Positions 1 through 8,795 of a stretch of DNA of 64,000 nucleotides are shown piece after piece. The notes beneath the pieces are model-generated. The model did not search any database, was not told the DNA's origin, and was given only the letters and a program-made list of their open reading frames with translations. Source of the DNA: Halobacteriovorax sp. (GTDB lineage Bacteria; Bdellovibrionota; Bacteriovoracia; Bacteriovoracales; Bacteriovoracaceae). Positions within the stretch are counted from its first letter, which is position 1. Every line of letters starts with the position of its first letter. A program made the position numbers and the translations under genes. The DNA lies in NCBI GenBank assembly GCA_002720865.1, contig PBIO01000014.1, forward strand, positions 620,001 through 684,000. The letters are read 5' to 3'.

Positions 1-1454
1 CTTCTCCAGATACTGCCTCTATTTAATTTAGATAAGGAATCGATACCAGCGGCCGCAAGAATTTCTGCAACGGCGTGAACTGTTTCATGATGAAAATTTG
101 CCACTCGAACATACTTGTCTTCAACGTCTAGACCTTTGTAAAGCTTTGGATTTTGTGTGGCTACACCAGTAGGGCATTTATTAGTATTACATTCTAGGGC
201 CTGAATACATCCTAGAGCGAGCATCATTCCCCTTGCGGAATAACAGGCATCTGCACCAAGAGAGATGGCCTTAACAATATCGAAGCCAGTTAATATTTTT
301 CCTGAACAAAGAATTTTAATATCTTTTTTAAGATCGTAAGCTTTTAAAAGATCAGAAGCAAAAATAAGTCCGTCTCTTAGGCTCATTCCAATTGAGTTTG
401 AAAACTCTGGTGGTGCAGCACCGGTTCCGCCCTCGCCGCCATCAATGGTAATAAAGTCTGGAGTGATTCCTGTATCCACCATGGTTTTACATAGTTCTTC
501 AAACTCAGCTGGAGAACCAAAACAAAGCTTAAAGCCGATAGGTTTTCCGCCAGATAATTCTCTTAAAGTTGCCACAAACTTAAGAAGCCCTTTTGGGTCA
601 GAAAAAGCAGAGTGGCTAGAGGGAGAGGCCACAGTTGTGTGAGGAGTCACCCCTCTTGCTTTAGCGATAAGAGGAGTATTCTTTTTGGCCGGAAGAATTC
701 CTCCGTGACCAGGTTTAGCACCCTGGGATAATTTGATTTCAATCATTTTTATATTTGAAGAGTTCGATCTCTCAGCAAACATCTGAGCATTAAAGCTACC
801 ATCTTCATTCCTACAGCCGAAGTAACCCGTACCAATTTGCCAAATAAGATCACCCTCTCTTTTTAAATGAAAGTCTGAAGCACTTCCTTCACCAGTATTA
901 TGGGCAAAGTTTCCAAGTTTCGCTCCCCAGTTTAAGGCCTCAATTGCATGGCTACTTAAGGAACCATAGCTCATGGCCGAAATATTGAGGATTGATAGGC
1001 TATATGGTTTCGCGCAATCCGGTCCACCAACGGTAATCCTTAGATTATCTGGAGAAACTTGATCAAGAGGAAGTGGATTCATAGAGTGATTAATCCACTC
1101 ATATCCTGGTTCATAAACATCTAGTTGAGTTCCAAAGGGAGTTGTAGAAATTTGTTTTTTAGATCTTTGATAAACAAGTGAACGATAAATTCTAGAGATG
1201 GGAGTTCCATCGGTATCGGATTCAATAAAGTATTGATAAATTTTTGGTCTTAAGTCTTCCATTATGTATCTAAGCCTTCCAAAGAGGGGATAGTTTTTCA
1301 TAATGGTTCTTTTCTTTTGCAGCATTTCATATACGCCAAGTAAGAAAAGAGGGGCCGTTATTAGAAAGCTCCATACTAATGGGTGATAAAAATAAGTAGC
1401 TATTCCTTGGATTGATAAAATCAAAAGACTTACGACGGTAAATTCCAATCTCAT
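1..1454 (-). CDS. FMN-binding glutamate synthase family protein (partial, C-terminus beyond window)
   Basis: The frame is open on the minus strand from an ATG at 1454 to the window edge, about 484 codons. Two hydrophobic segments occupy roughly residues 5-45. They are followed by a GltB-type FMN/TIM-barrel domain with SAMSYGSLS, SQGAKPGHGG, DGGEGGTGAAP and CNTNKCPTG, the last like the Fe-S cysteine motif of glutamate synthases. Stand-alone proteins of this family run about 500-540 residues, so little is missing. The family name is secure. The substrate is not: such membrane-anchored forms lack the amidotransferase domain, so glutamate synthesis from glutamine is not assured. It is divergent from murG across 123 bp. 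Confidence 0.9.
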   Translation of the reverse strand, partial: MRLEFTVVSLLILSIQGIATYFYHPLVWSFLITAPLFLLGVYEMLQKKRTIMKNYPLFGRLRYIMEDLRPKIYQYFIESDTDGTPISRIYRSLVYQRSKKQISTTPFGTQLDVYEPGYEWINHSMNPLPLDQVSPDNLRITVGGPDCAKPYSLSILNISAMSYGSLSSHAIEALNWGAKLGNFAHNTGEGSASDFHLKREGDLIWQIGTGYFGCRNEDGSFNAQMFAERSNSSNIKMIEIKLSQGAKPGHGGILPAKKNTPLIAKARGVTPHTTVASPSSHSAFSDPKGLLKFVATLRELSGGKPIGFKLCFGSPAEFEELCKTMVDTGITPDFITIDGGEGGTGAAPPEFSNSIGMSLRDGLIFASDLLKAYDLKKDIKILCSGKILTGFDIVKAISLGADACYSARGMMLALGCIQALECNTNKCPTGVATQNPKLYKGLDVEDKYVRVANFHHETVHAVAEILAAAGIDSLSKLNRGSIWR

Positions 1455-1577
1455 AAATTATTCCTGTTTGATGCCTATTTCTAGTTTATTGCATCATTAT
1501 ACTTCGCGACATAGGAAGCTTTTTCCGAAGAGGTTGATAATTTCAGTTGGGATTTTTTTCATGTTAAAATTCTAATC

Positions 1578-2645
1578 ATGTCAAAGACTTACGAAATTAT
1601 ATTTACTGGTGGGGGCTCTGGTGGTCATGTCATGCCCACTGTGACTTTGCTTAACGAAATTAAGGATAAATATCGTATTGGTTATATTGGCGGAAGTGGA
1701 ATTGAAAAAGAATTGATTGGTTCCTTAGGACTTAGCTTTCATACGATTTCGACGGGAAAGTTAAGACGTTATATAAGCTTAGAAAATCTAATTGATGTTT
1801 TTAAAGTCATAAAAGGTATCTTTGATTCCCTCTTTGTTCTCCTTAGGACCTCTAATAAAAAAACCTTAGTCTTTTCAACCGGCGGCTTTGTGACAGTTCC
1901 TGTGGTTTTGGCCGCTTGGCTTCTAGGAAGAAGAATCTATATTCATGAACAAACTACCCAGGTTGGTTTGGCCAATAAAATCGCCAGTAAGTTTGCTTCA
2001 AAAGTTTTTGTCTCTTTTGAAGACTCTTTAAAATATTTTCCTAAGGAAAAAACGCTTGTTTCGGGGTACCCCCTAAGGGCGGAGCTATTCGACCCTTCAA
2101 AAAAGCCAATTCAATATGAAGGGATGACCATCAATGAAAGTACTAAGCCTCTCCTTTTTATTACGGGTGGTGGAAATGGATCAAAACTCGTTAATGATTT
2201 GATTAAGGAAAATTTAGAGGACCTTCAAAAAAAATACTTTATTGTTCATCAAGTTGGTAAAGCCTTTATTGATGAGTATAAAAATTTAAAATCTGAAAAA
2301 TACTATCCCGTCGCTTTTGTAGGAAGTGAGATGACTGATCTCTATAAATGGGCAGATATTATTATTTCAAGAGCAGGAGCAGGAACGGTCTGCGAGCTTA
2401 TAGCCTTAAATAAAAGAAGTATCTTTATCCCTCTTAAGATTGCCCAAAAAAATGAGCAATTCCATAATGCGAAGGAAGCAGAGTCTAAAATAGGATCCTT
2501 GGTAATTACTGAAGATGAGTTAGAAAAAACGAATATAGATGAAATTCTAAAAGAGTTCTCCGGTGGTTCAGCGGTAACTAATGGAAGACCTCAAGAGAAT
2601 GGAAAAGATGTCTTACTAGGACAAATTAAAGAAGCTTTAAGTTAA
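1578..2645 (+). CDS. murG: MurG-family UDP-GlcNAc:lipid I N-acetylglucosaminyltransferase
   Basis: 355 residues, the usual MurG length. MurG transfers GlcNAc from UDP-GlcNAc to lipid I on the inner face of the cytoplasmic membrane to make lipid II. The N-terminal glycine-rich loop GGGSGGH holds the catalytic-type histidine. YIHEQTTQVGLANK matches the acceptor-domain signature, and SRAGAGTVCEL with the following KIAQKNEQFHNA matches the UDP-GlcNAc-binding C-terminal half. No other cell-wall gene is adjacent, which is unusual because murG normally sits in the dcw cluster; it may be the sole copy or a paralogue. It overlaps the convergent DUF4105 gene by 4 nt. Confidence 0.85.
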   Translation: MSKTYEIIFTGGGSGGHVMPTVTLLNEIKDKYRIGYIGGSGIEKELIGSLGLSFHTISTGKLRRYISLENLIDVFKVIKGIFDSLFVLLRTSNKKTLVFSTGGFVTVPVVLAAWLLGRRIYIHEQTTQVGLANKIASKFASKVFVSFEDSLKYFPKEKTLVSGYPLRAELFDPSKKPIQYEGMTINESTKPLLFITGGGNGSKLVNDLIKENLEDLQKKYFIVHQVGKAFIDEYKNLKSEKYYPVAFVGSEMTDLYKWADIIISRAGAGTVCELIALNKRSIFIPLKIAQKNEQFHNAKEAESKIGSLVITEDELEKTNIDEILKEFSGGSAVTNGRPQENGKDVLLGQIKEALS

Positions 2646-4555
2646 AAATAGATAAACATTTTTGCAATTCCATCCCAAAACCGATGATGTCTTTTGTACT
2701 TTAGTCCAAAGTTTAAATTTTGAAAGGTGTGAAAGCGAATTTCTGAGCTATAAGAATAGGAAGATTTATTACTTTCAACAAAGTAATTTTTCTTCCAATC
2801 TCCTGAGAGATCCCAGGACAATGTTTTTCCAAGTCTTAAGAGAAATTTAATCTCTGGACCGACTGCTAATCTAAAACCTCTATGGCTAATCCTTTTATTA
2901 AAATCAAATTCAGTGGCCCCCATTAAGTAGGCGAGTACTGGTCCCATCTTATAAGTGGCCCCAGCTCCGACTTGAGCAGTAGGAGCAAAACAATCATTAC
3001 ATCCGCCATCTTTAATGGTTCTCCCTCCAAAATTGGCCCTCCAGCTTAAGTCAGAGAAATACTTTTCCATTGGGGTTAAGGCATATACTTGAGCAATTGA
3101 AACTTCATCGACTCTAAAGCTAGAACTATTATTTCTAAATTTATCTTCGAGATTATACCTAAACTGTAAATGGGCCATTTCCATAGTGGCATTAGGGTTT
3201 TGACCGGTGCTTAAATCTAAAAGGTCATGCATGGCAAAGCGGTATTCAAGCTTTGAGAAAACATCTGACTTTGAACTTGTCCCTGCCCCAAGAGTAACTC
3301 TTCTGGCCTTATGACCGAGGTGAGGCATTTCATCTTCTGGAGTAGGAACTTTTAATTCTTCAGATTTAATTCCAAGCTTTGCTCTTTCTATGAGAAATTT
3401 ATTCTTAACCTTAACCTCATTAGACTCTTTCATAAGCACTTGCTCGGCATATTCAAAGTCAATAAAGTCTAGAACTGTGTCTAGGACCTTCGCCTTACTT
3501 TCTTTAGGACCTGAAAGAGCAACAGGTTTTAAGTCCTTTACGATCTTATCAAAATCCTTTCTTTCATCTTTATTCAATAGAGAGAGACGATGTTTAAGAA
3601 CAGTCATCTTTGAAGGTCTATAAGTAACGCCCTTTAAGAGTCCAGGTGTATTGGCGATGATGGCAATGGTGTCCGCAGGTATAACGAAATAGGGAACTCT
3701 ATCTGTAAGTCCGAAGTCGGGATTGGCTATGTCGATTAAGCCAAGCATGTGATAACTGCAGTTTTCTGTTAAGTAATAATAACGAAATCCGGTGCTTCCC
3801 ATCTCCCAAAGATGAGCAATAATTCTTTTAATCTCGATGGGCTTTAAATTTAAATGGTAGTCCCAAAGATCTCTTGATTCAAAATCACTGTATTCTCTAA
3901 TCTTATAGAAGTAAGGCATGGTGGCGAATTCACCCATGAACCCACCGGCAAGTCCCATCAAACCATAAAGGAAAGCATTACCTGTCGTTACATTGGCAGA
4001 ATAATTGGCGGCGTAATCAAGCAGCTCATATTTTTGTCCCTCTTTAGGATCAGCATTTTTGCTAAATCTCATTAGAGTATGACCAAAGGCTGAAGCGGGC
4101 CGACTTATAAAGTAGCTAGAGAAAACCAGGCTAATACCTTTAGCCGAAAGTTTATTAAAAAAGTTTTCGTACTTAGGACAAGTCTTATCTTTAAAGACAT
4201 TCTCAGTTTTTAAATGTCTTTTTAAGAATAAATATCTGGAAGGGAATTTACAGATCGGATGATCGTCCATGCTTTTTAGCTTATAAGATTTGGCAAAAGC
4301 ATTTATGGTGGCCTCTAACTCCAGCTGTAAATCTTCGTTTCCGCCTTCAGAGAAGAAAAAACTTTTTGTATCTGCTTCACTTTCCGTTCCACCAAAAAGA
4401 TTCCAGCGCCAGTGAAGTAAGTTCTTCCACTCTTTTGTTTGAGATAAGTTTTTTGCTCTAGATTCTTGAATAAGACTTTGAAGAGAAGTTGTATTTGCGA
4501 ATGATGCTTCGCATACTAAGATAAGTAAAATGTATAAAAAAAGGCCCCTGATCAT
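2642..4555 (-). CDS. DUF4105 (Lnb N-terminal-like) periplasmic/outer-membrane protein
   Basis: 637 residues with an N-terminal signal peptide (hydrophobic residues 3-20, ending CEASFA). A DUF4105/Lnb-like segment lies around residues 140-290, with AFGHTLMRF and a TENCSYHML motif whose Cys and His resemble a papain-like pair. The C-terminal ~230 residues alternate polar and aromatic residues like an outer-membrane barrel or lectin-like domain. The family is common in predatory and marine Gram-negatives; its biochemical role is not settled. No Shine-Dalgarno precedes the ATG. The start codon lies in the loop of the upstream gene's terminator, and the terminator's 3' arm encodes the first residues. 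Confidence 0.8.
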   Translation of the reverse strand: MIRGLFLYILLILVCEASFANTTSLQSLIQESRAKNLSQTKEWKNLLHWRWNLFGGTESEADTKSFFFSEGGNEDLQLELEATINAFAKSYKLKSMDDHPICKFPSRYLFLKRHLKTENVFKDKTCPKYENFFNKLSAKGISLVFSSYFISRPASAFGHTLMRFSKNADPKEGQKYELLDYAANYSANVTTGNAFLYGLMGLAGGFMGEFATMPYFYKIREYSDFESRDLWDYHLNLKPIEIKRIIAHLWEMGSTGFRYYYLTENCSYHMLGLIDIANPDFGLTDRVPYFVIPADTIAIIANTPGLLKGVTYRPSKMTVLKHRLSLLNKDERKDFDKIVKDLKPVALSGPKESKAKVLDTVLDFIDFEYAEQVLMKESNEVKVKNKFLIERAKLGIKSEELKVPTPEDEMPHLGHKARRVTLGAGTSSKSDVFSKLEYRFAMHDLLDLSTGQNPNATMEMAHLQFRYNLEDKFRNNSSSFRVDEVSIAQVYALTPMEKYFSDLSWRANFGGRTIKDGGCNDCFAPTAQVGAGATYKMGPVLAYLMGATEFDFNKRISHRGFRLAVGPEIKFLLRLGKTLSWDLSGDWKKNYFVESNKSSYSYSSEIRFHTFQNLNFGLKYKRHHRFWDGIAKMFIYF

Positions 4556-4582
4556 GCCAAATAAATTAGCTAATCAGGGGCC
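4536..4582 (-). terminator. Rho-independent terminator of the DUF3015 gene, overlapping the next start codon
   Basis: Arms GGCCCCTGAT (4573-4582) and ATCAGGGGCC (4543-4552) pair perfectly over 10 bp, and a seven-T run follows on the minus strand. The loop contains the ATG of the DUF4105 gene (4553-4555). The 3' arm and U-tract are therefore the first codons of that gene. Confidence 0.9.
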
Positions 4583-4604
4583 TTGTGGCAATTAAATCGC
4601 TAGA

Positions 4605-5060
4605 TTAGATACAAGCTTTGCTGTTGTCGATAAGCGCTGTAATTTTAGCGTCAACCTGAGCAGAAGTTGTTCCTTCAGCAAAAATCTTCCCGTAGTTTTG
4701 TTGTAAAACAGAACCTACAGCGTCAAGATTTGTACATCCGTACATTTTTGTTAGTGAAGCAAGAGTATCACCTTCACCACGAGCGATGTCGTTTGAAAGA
4801 GCTACTTTATTAGCTTCAATAAAAATAACTTGGGCCTGTCCACCAGCTCCGTCTAACTCACAGTTAGAAGTACCAGAAGTCATACCAAAAGTGTTGTTAC
4901 CAGAAGTACCGTTAGTAGTGGCACCAAGTACTTGGTGAACTAGTGACGATCCGTCTGTCCAAATTGTTGAACCAAGACCACAACCTTGTGCTTGGTAAGA
5001 TGCAGCTGAAACAGTTCCAGCAAAACCTAGTGCGATAACCGCTAATAGAATCTTTTTCAT
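4605..5060 (-). CDS. DUF3015 family secreted protein
   Basis: The ATG at 5060 is chosen because GGAGG lies 5 nt upstream; an ATG at 5072 would place that Shine-Dalgarno inside the gene. The 151-residue product begins with a signal peptide (MKKILLAVIALGFAGTVSA). It continues with the DUF3015-typical YQAQGCGLGSTIW segment, a Gly/Thr/Ser-rich middle and a helical C-terminal half ending in a cysteine. DUF3015 proteins are short exported proteins of unknown function that often occur in several copies in Gram-negative genomes. A strong terminator follows, so it is probably transcribed alone. Confidence 0.8.
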   Translation of the reverse strand: MKKILLAVIALGFAGTVSAASYQAQGCGLGSTIWTDGSSLVHQVLGATTNGTSGNNTFGMTSGTSNCELDGAGGQAQVIFIEANKVALSNDIARGEGDTLASLTKMYGCTNLDAVGSVLQQNYGKIFAEGTTSAQVDAKITALIDNSKACI

Positions 5061-5207
5061 AAGTTCCTCCATGGATAAATATTAGACTCTTGAGTATAAA
5101 AAAGGTTAACAGACAGTGAGGCCGGTCACAATGGGAATTTATAGTCATTTCAATACTTTTTATGACTACAATGCTATAAAATGAATCAAAAAAGTCGGGA
5201 TAGGTGT

Positions 5208-5573
5208 ATGGCATCAAAAGAAGTTTTAGAGGTAGGAAAATTTCAAAAACAGCTTTCAGATTTCGCTAAAGAAAGGGAATGGGAGCAGTTTCATTCACCA
5301 AAAAATATAGCTATGGCCTTATCTGTTGAAGCCTCAGAACTTATGGAAATATTCCAATGGAAGACCACTGACGAGTCCAGAGAGCTTTGTGAAAAGGATT
5401 TAAGAAAGGTTCAAGAGGAAGTCGCTGACGTCTTTTTATATACGATGAGAATGGCAGATCTTTTAAATATAAATATTGGTGAAGCTATTGAATCGAAGAT
5501 GGAGCAAAATGCTCAGAAGTACCCCGTTGATAAGTCACGGGGTAATTCTAAGAAGTATAATGAGTTAGATTAA
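5208..5573 (+). CDS. MazG-like / RS21-C6 type nucleotide pyrophosphohydrolase
   Basis: About 121 residues from the ATG at 5208; an in-frame ATG at 5181 adds nine residues without a ribosome site. The all-alpha MazG fold is indicated by HSPKNIAMALSVEASELMEIFQW, with the ExxE magnesium site, and by EEVADVFLYTMRMAD, with the E/D pair of the second half. Short single-domain members hydrolyse non-canonical or excess dNTPs (dCTPase, house-cleaning) to the monophosphate plus pyrophosphate. It is probably a cytosolic dimer or tetramer. The 3' end overlaps the convergent CHI-like gene by 4 nt. Confidence 0.85.
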   Translation: MASKEVLEVGKFQKQLSDFAKEREWEQFHSPKNIAMALSVEASELMEIFQWKTTDESRELCEKDLRKVQEEVADVFLYTMRMADLLNINIGEAIESKMEQNAQKYPVDKSRGNSKKYNELD

Positions 5574-6118
5574 AGACCGAGTAATCCGTCGCGAAGACCT
5601 TCGTCTTTAGCATTGATAAACCAAACTGAAAGAAGAGCTTTTGAAAAATCCCCACCTTTAATGGTTCCTGACTTACTATTGGCGAATTCAATATGAACGT
5701 CTTTATCAGTAAAAGTTAGAACGATCTCTTGGTTCTTTTTAACATCACCCATAAGAGCGTTGAGTTCATCAATTCTTTTTTGAATCTTTGATCTGTCCTT
5801 CACAGCGCTAGCAAAAGCTTCATTCCAGCCATTGATTAGCTTTTCACCTTTTACGTCTCTTACAAAATGCATTCTTATATATTTAACACCATTAGAATTT
5901 AAGATTGTTTGAGGGTCTTTGGATTTTTTCTCTAAATAAAGACCACCTACATAAACCTTTACTCTTAGCCATGTGGCCTTTCTCGTTCCTAGTCCATTAA
6001 GAACTAGGTCTTTGCCTTTTACATTAACTGAGTCAGGCATTGTTACTTTATCTAAAGTAGCTGCGTTTATATTTAGGCTTAGTAAAATTGAAGAAACTAA
6101 TAGTAATACTTTGTTCAT
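5570..6118 (-). CDS. Exported chalcone-isomerase-like domain protein
   Basis: 182 residues: signal peptide (residues 1-19, ending NINAA), then one CHI-like domain. Visible family features are NGLGTRKATWLRVKVYVGGLY, which is the usual core strand pair, and the MHFVRDV segment. The C-terminal part has the GTIKGGDFSKALLSVWF pattern typical of the bacterial CHI-like family. Bacterial members are periplasmic and have no demonstrated isomerase activity; a ligand-binding role is often assumed. Gene order gives no further clue. Confidence 0.8.
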   Translation of the reverse strand: MNKVLLLVSSILLSLNINAATLDKVTMPDSVNVKGKDLVLNGLGTRKATWLRVKVYVGGLYLEKKSKDPQTILNSNGVKYIRMHFVRDVKGEKLINGWNEAFASAVKDRSKIQKRIDELNALMGDVKKNQEIVLTFTDKDVHIEFANSKSGTIKGGDFSKALLSVWFINAKDEGLRDGLLGL

Positions 6119-6215
6119 TGCTTATCCCTGCGTTAAATTAAATTTGCGAGTTCCCGAGTTTAGCATTAAATTCCTTTTCAAAGAACTATTAGACTAACAA
6201 CGCAAGGCTTCATTT

Positions 6216-8054
6216 TTGATTCAAATCAATAACTTACATAAAGGCTACGGAGGACAGGACATTTTAAGTGAAGTGACTCTGTCTATGATGCCAAGAGAAA
6301 GAGTGGGGCTCGTCGGAAAAAATGGTTCTGGAAAGTCGACTCTCTTTAAAATGATCCTCGGAGAAGAATCACCAGACGAAGGAACTATAGTCGTTCCAAA
6401 AGGCTATATCTTAGGAAGCTTATCCCAGCATATCGAATTTCATCATGACACGGTTTTAGATGAATGTGCTTCTGCCTTACCGGTAGGTGAAGAGCATAAT
6501 GTTTATAAAGCGGAAAAATATTTAACCGGCCTAGGTTTTTCAGATGAAGACTTTTATAGACCTCCCTCAGAATTCTCTGGTGGATTTCAGCTAAGAATTA
6601 ATCTGGTTAAGGCCCTTTTAAAAGAACCAAATCTTTTACTTTTAGATGAGCCCACTAACTATCTTGATATTGTTTCCCTTCGTTGGCTTAAGATGTTTTT
6701 AAGGCAGTTTCCCGGGGAAATTATTTTGATCACTCACGATAGAGATTTTATGGATGAGGTAACGACTCATACTATGGGAATCGTTCGTAGGAAGATTAAA
6801 AAAATAAAAGGTGGTACTCAAAAGTTTTATGAACAAGTTCTTATGGAGGATGAAATCCATGAGCAAACAAGGCAAAACTTAGAGAAGAAAAAGAAACATC
6901 TCCAAAGCTTCGTGGACAGATTTAAGGCCAAGGCCTCTAAAGCAACCCAGGCCCAATCTAAAATGAAGCAACTTGATAAGCTAGGCTCAATCGACAAGTT
7001 AGAAGCTGACCGAAATTTTGGATTTACTTTTAACTACAAAGATATTCCTTCGAAGACGGTATTGGATGCTGAGAATTTAAGTTTTTCTTATGGAGAAGAG
7101 TTTCCAACCCTCTTTCAAGATGTTTCTATTCATTTAAAAAAGGGGGAAAGGCTGGCCATTATCGGTAAAAACGGCCGAGGAAAATCAACTCTTTTAAATG
7201 TTTTAGGAAAAGAGCTTAAAAGTCCTACGGGAAAAATTAAATTTCATAAAGATGCCTCGATCTCACATTTTGGCCAAACAAATATTAATCGCCTTAGCTT
7301 AAATGCTACGATTGCTGAAGAGATTCAAGAAAGTAATGATGCCTTATCAAGAACGGCCGTAAGAAATATTTGCGGCGCTATGATGTTTGAAGGGGATCTT
7401 GCTGATAAGAGGATTAAAGTCCTGTCTGGTGGAGAGAGAAGCCGAGTCCTTTTAGGTAAAATATTGGCCAACCAATCAACAGTTCTTTTATTAGATGAGC
7501 CAACTAACCATCTTGATATGGAGTCTGTGGAAATCTTGATTGATGAAATTGATAGCTTTCCTGGCTCTGTGATCTTAGTAACTCACTCGGAGTTTATGCT
7601 AAGGCAAATTGCCACAAAACTCATTGTCTTCCAAGGGGGAGTCGCCTTTGTTTTTGATGGTACTTATGATGAGTTCTTAGAGAAAATAGGCTGGCAAGAA
7701 GAAGATGATATAGGTCAGTCTAAGAAAAAGAAAAAAATTCCCAAAAAAGAAGCTAAGAGGCTTAGGGCCGAACTCACCAAAGAGAGAGGAAAGGTTTGCG
7801 GACCACTTAAAAAAGAAGTAGAAAAACTTGAAGATGAAATCTCAAAATCTGAAGAAAAAATAAAGACTCTTGAAATTGAACTTGCCGAAGCAAGCGCTAA
7901 CTCAAATGGAACTATTGTGACGGCCTTGTCAAAAGAACTTGGTGCTTTAAATAAAGCCATAGAAGAAAAGTTTGAGAAACTGGAAGTATCATCAGAAAAA
8001 TTAGATTCTCTTTGGAGTGAATTTGAAGAAAAATTAGAAGAGCTAGAAGGCTAG
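6216..8054 (+). CDS. ABC-F family ATPase
   Basis: 612 residues with two nucleotide-binding domains in one chain and no membrane segments, which defines ABC-F. The Walker A motifs are GLVGKNGSGKST (~residue 34) and AIIGKNGRGKST (~312). Signatures are FSGGFQ and LSGGERSR, and both Walker B motifs end in DEPTNYLD/DEPTNHLD. The linker and a long Lys/Glu-rich coiled-coil C-terminus (~510-612) resemble Uup/YheS-type members. Such proteins act on ribosomes as translation factors. The start is TTG (6216), supported by AAGG 8 nt upstream and by homology beginning at the next codon. Confidence 0.92.
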   Translation: MIQINNLHKGYGGQDILSEVTLSMMPRERVGLVGKNGSGKSTLFKMILGEESPDEGTIVVPKGYILGSLSQHIEFHHDTVLDECASALPVGEEHNVYKAEKYLTGLGFSDEDFYRPPSEFSGGFQLRINLVKALLKEPNLLLLDEPTNYLDIVSLRWLKMFLRQFPGEIILITHDRDFMDEVTTHTMGIVRRKIKKIKGGTQKFYEQVLMEDEIHEQTRQNLEKKKKHLQSFVDRFKAKASKATQAQSKMKQLDKLGSIDKLEADRNFGFTFNYKDIPSKTVLDAENLSFSYGEEFPTLFQDVSIHLKKGERLAIIGKNGRGKSTLLNVLGKELKSPTGKIKFHKDASISHFGQTNINRLSLNATIAEEIQESNDALSRTAVRNICGAMMFEGDLADKRIKVLSGGERSRVLLGKILANQSTVLLLDEPTNHLDMESVEILIDEIDSFPGSVILVTHSEFMLRQIATKLIVFQGGVAFVFDGTYDEFLEKIGWQEEDDIGQSKKKKKIPKKEAKRLRAELTKERGKVCGPLKKEVEKLEDEISKSEEKIKTLEIELAEASANSNGTIVTALSKELGALNKAIEEKFEKLEVSSEKLDSLWSEFEEKLEELEG

Positions 8055-8056
8055 TT

Positions 8057-8737
8057 TTATCTTTTAATTAATTGATATAAGAATTTTCCTAACAGCGGTA
8101 ATAGACCTACTAAGAATAAACTAATGATTAATGAGGGAGATAAAATTTCATCAACGGTAGTGATTTTAGATAGCTGAACCCCTGCATTGACATAGATAGC
8201 AGTACCTATGAGCATTCCTACTTGGGAAGTAAAATAGTAAGTTTTCACCTTTATTGTTGTAAGTCCCATGAGAAGATTGATTAAAAAGTTTGGAAAAGCT
8301 GGAACTAGCCTGAGTGACAATAAATAGAATACCCCATCCTTTTCAAAACCTTTATTGACTGTATTGAGCTTTTTTTCGAATTTTTTTTGGATAAAATCTC
8401 TAAAAAGAAACCTTGCAGATAAAAAGGCTAAAGTGCCTCCAATCGTTGAGGCGAAGCTGACCAGTACAAGAGCTGTTAGAAAGCCAAAAATAGCCCCTCC
8501 TGCAATCGATAAGAGAGTAGCTCCGCCAGGTATCGATAGAGCTGATACAAGGATATATAAGAAAAAATATAAAGTGATAAATAGAAAGCTATTCTCGTTA
8601 TAGGAAGCTAATAACTTGGCTTGATTTTCTTTTAAATAATCTAAAGTTAGGTATTGTGAAAGACCAAAATGATAGGCCAAAAGAAGAATGGCTAAAATTA
8701 TGAAGATTAATAAAAGTTTAGGATCTATTTTTTTCAA
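8057..8737 (-). CDS. TVP38/TMEM64 family membrane protein
   Basis: 226 residues with about six hydrophobic segments. The family core is present: SIPGGATLLSIAGGAIFG, then a GGTLAFLSARFLFRD loop, then LRLVPAFPNFLINLLMG. This is the VTT (DedA/TMEM64) domain, a reentrant-helix fold linked to lipid scrambling or transport across membranes in related proteins. It converges on the ABC-F gene 2 nt away. The upstream subtilase terminator ends only 4 nt before its start, so its promoter probably lies within or upstream of the terminator, or some transcripts read through. Confidence 0.85.
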   Translation of the reverse strand: MKKIDPKLLLIFIILAILLLAYHFGLSQYLTLDYLKENQAKLLASYNENSFLFITLYFFLYILVSALSIPGGATLLSIAGGAIFGFLTALVLVSFASTIGGTLAFLSARFLFRDFIQKKFEKKLNTVNKGFEKDGVFYLLSLRLVPAFPNFLINLLMGLTTIKVKTYYFTSQVGMLIGTAIYVNAGVQLSKITTVDEILSPSLIISLFLVGLLPLLGKFLYQLIKR

Positions 8738-8740
8738 AAC

Positions 8741-8775
8741 AAAAAAGCCCTATAACAAAATAATTGCTATAGGGC
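8741..8775 (-). terminator. Rho-independent terminator of the subtilase gene
   Basis: On the minus strand TATAGGGC (8768-8775) pairs with GCCCTATA (8747-8754) around a 13-nt AT-rich loop. It is followed directly by six T residues. Confidence 0.88.
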
Positions 8776-8795
8776 CTATTTATAGAAGTTCTTAG

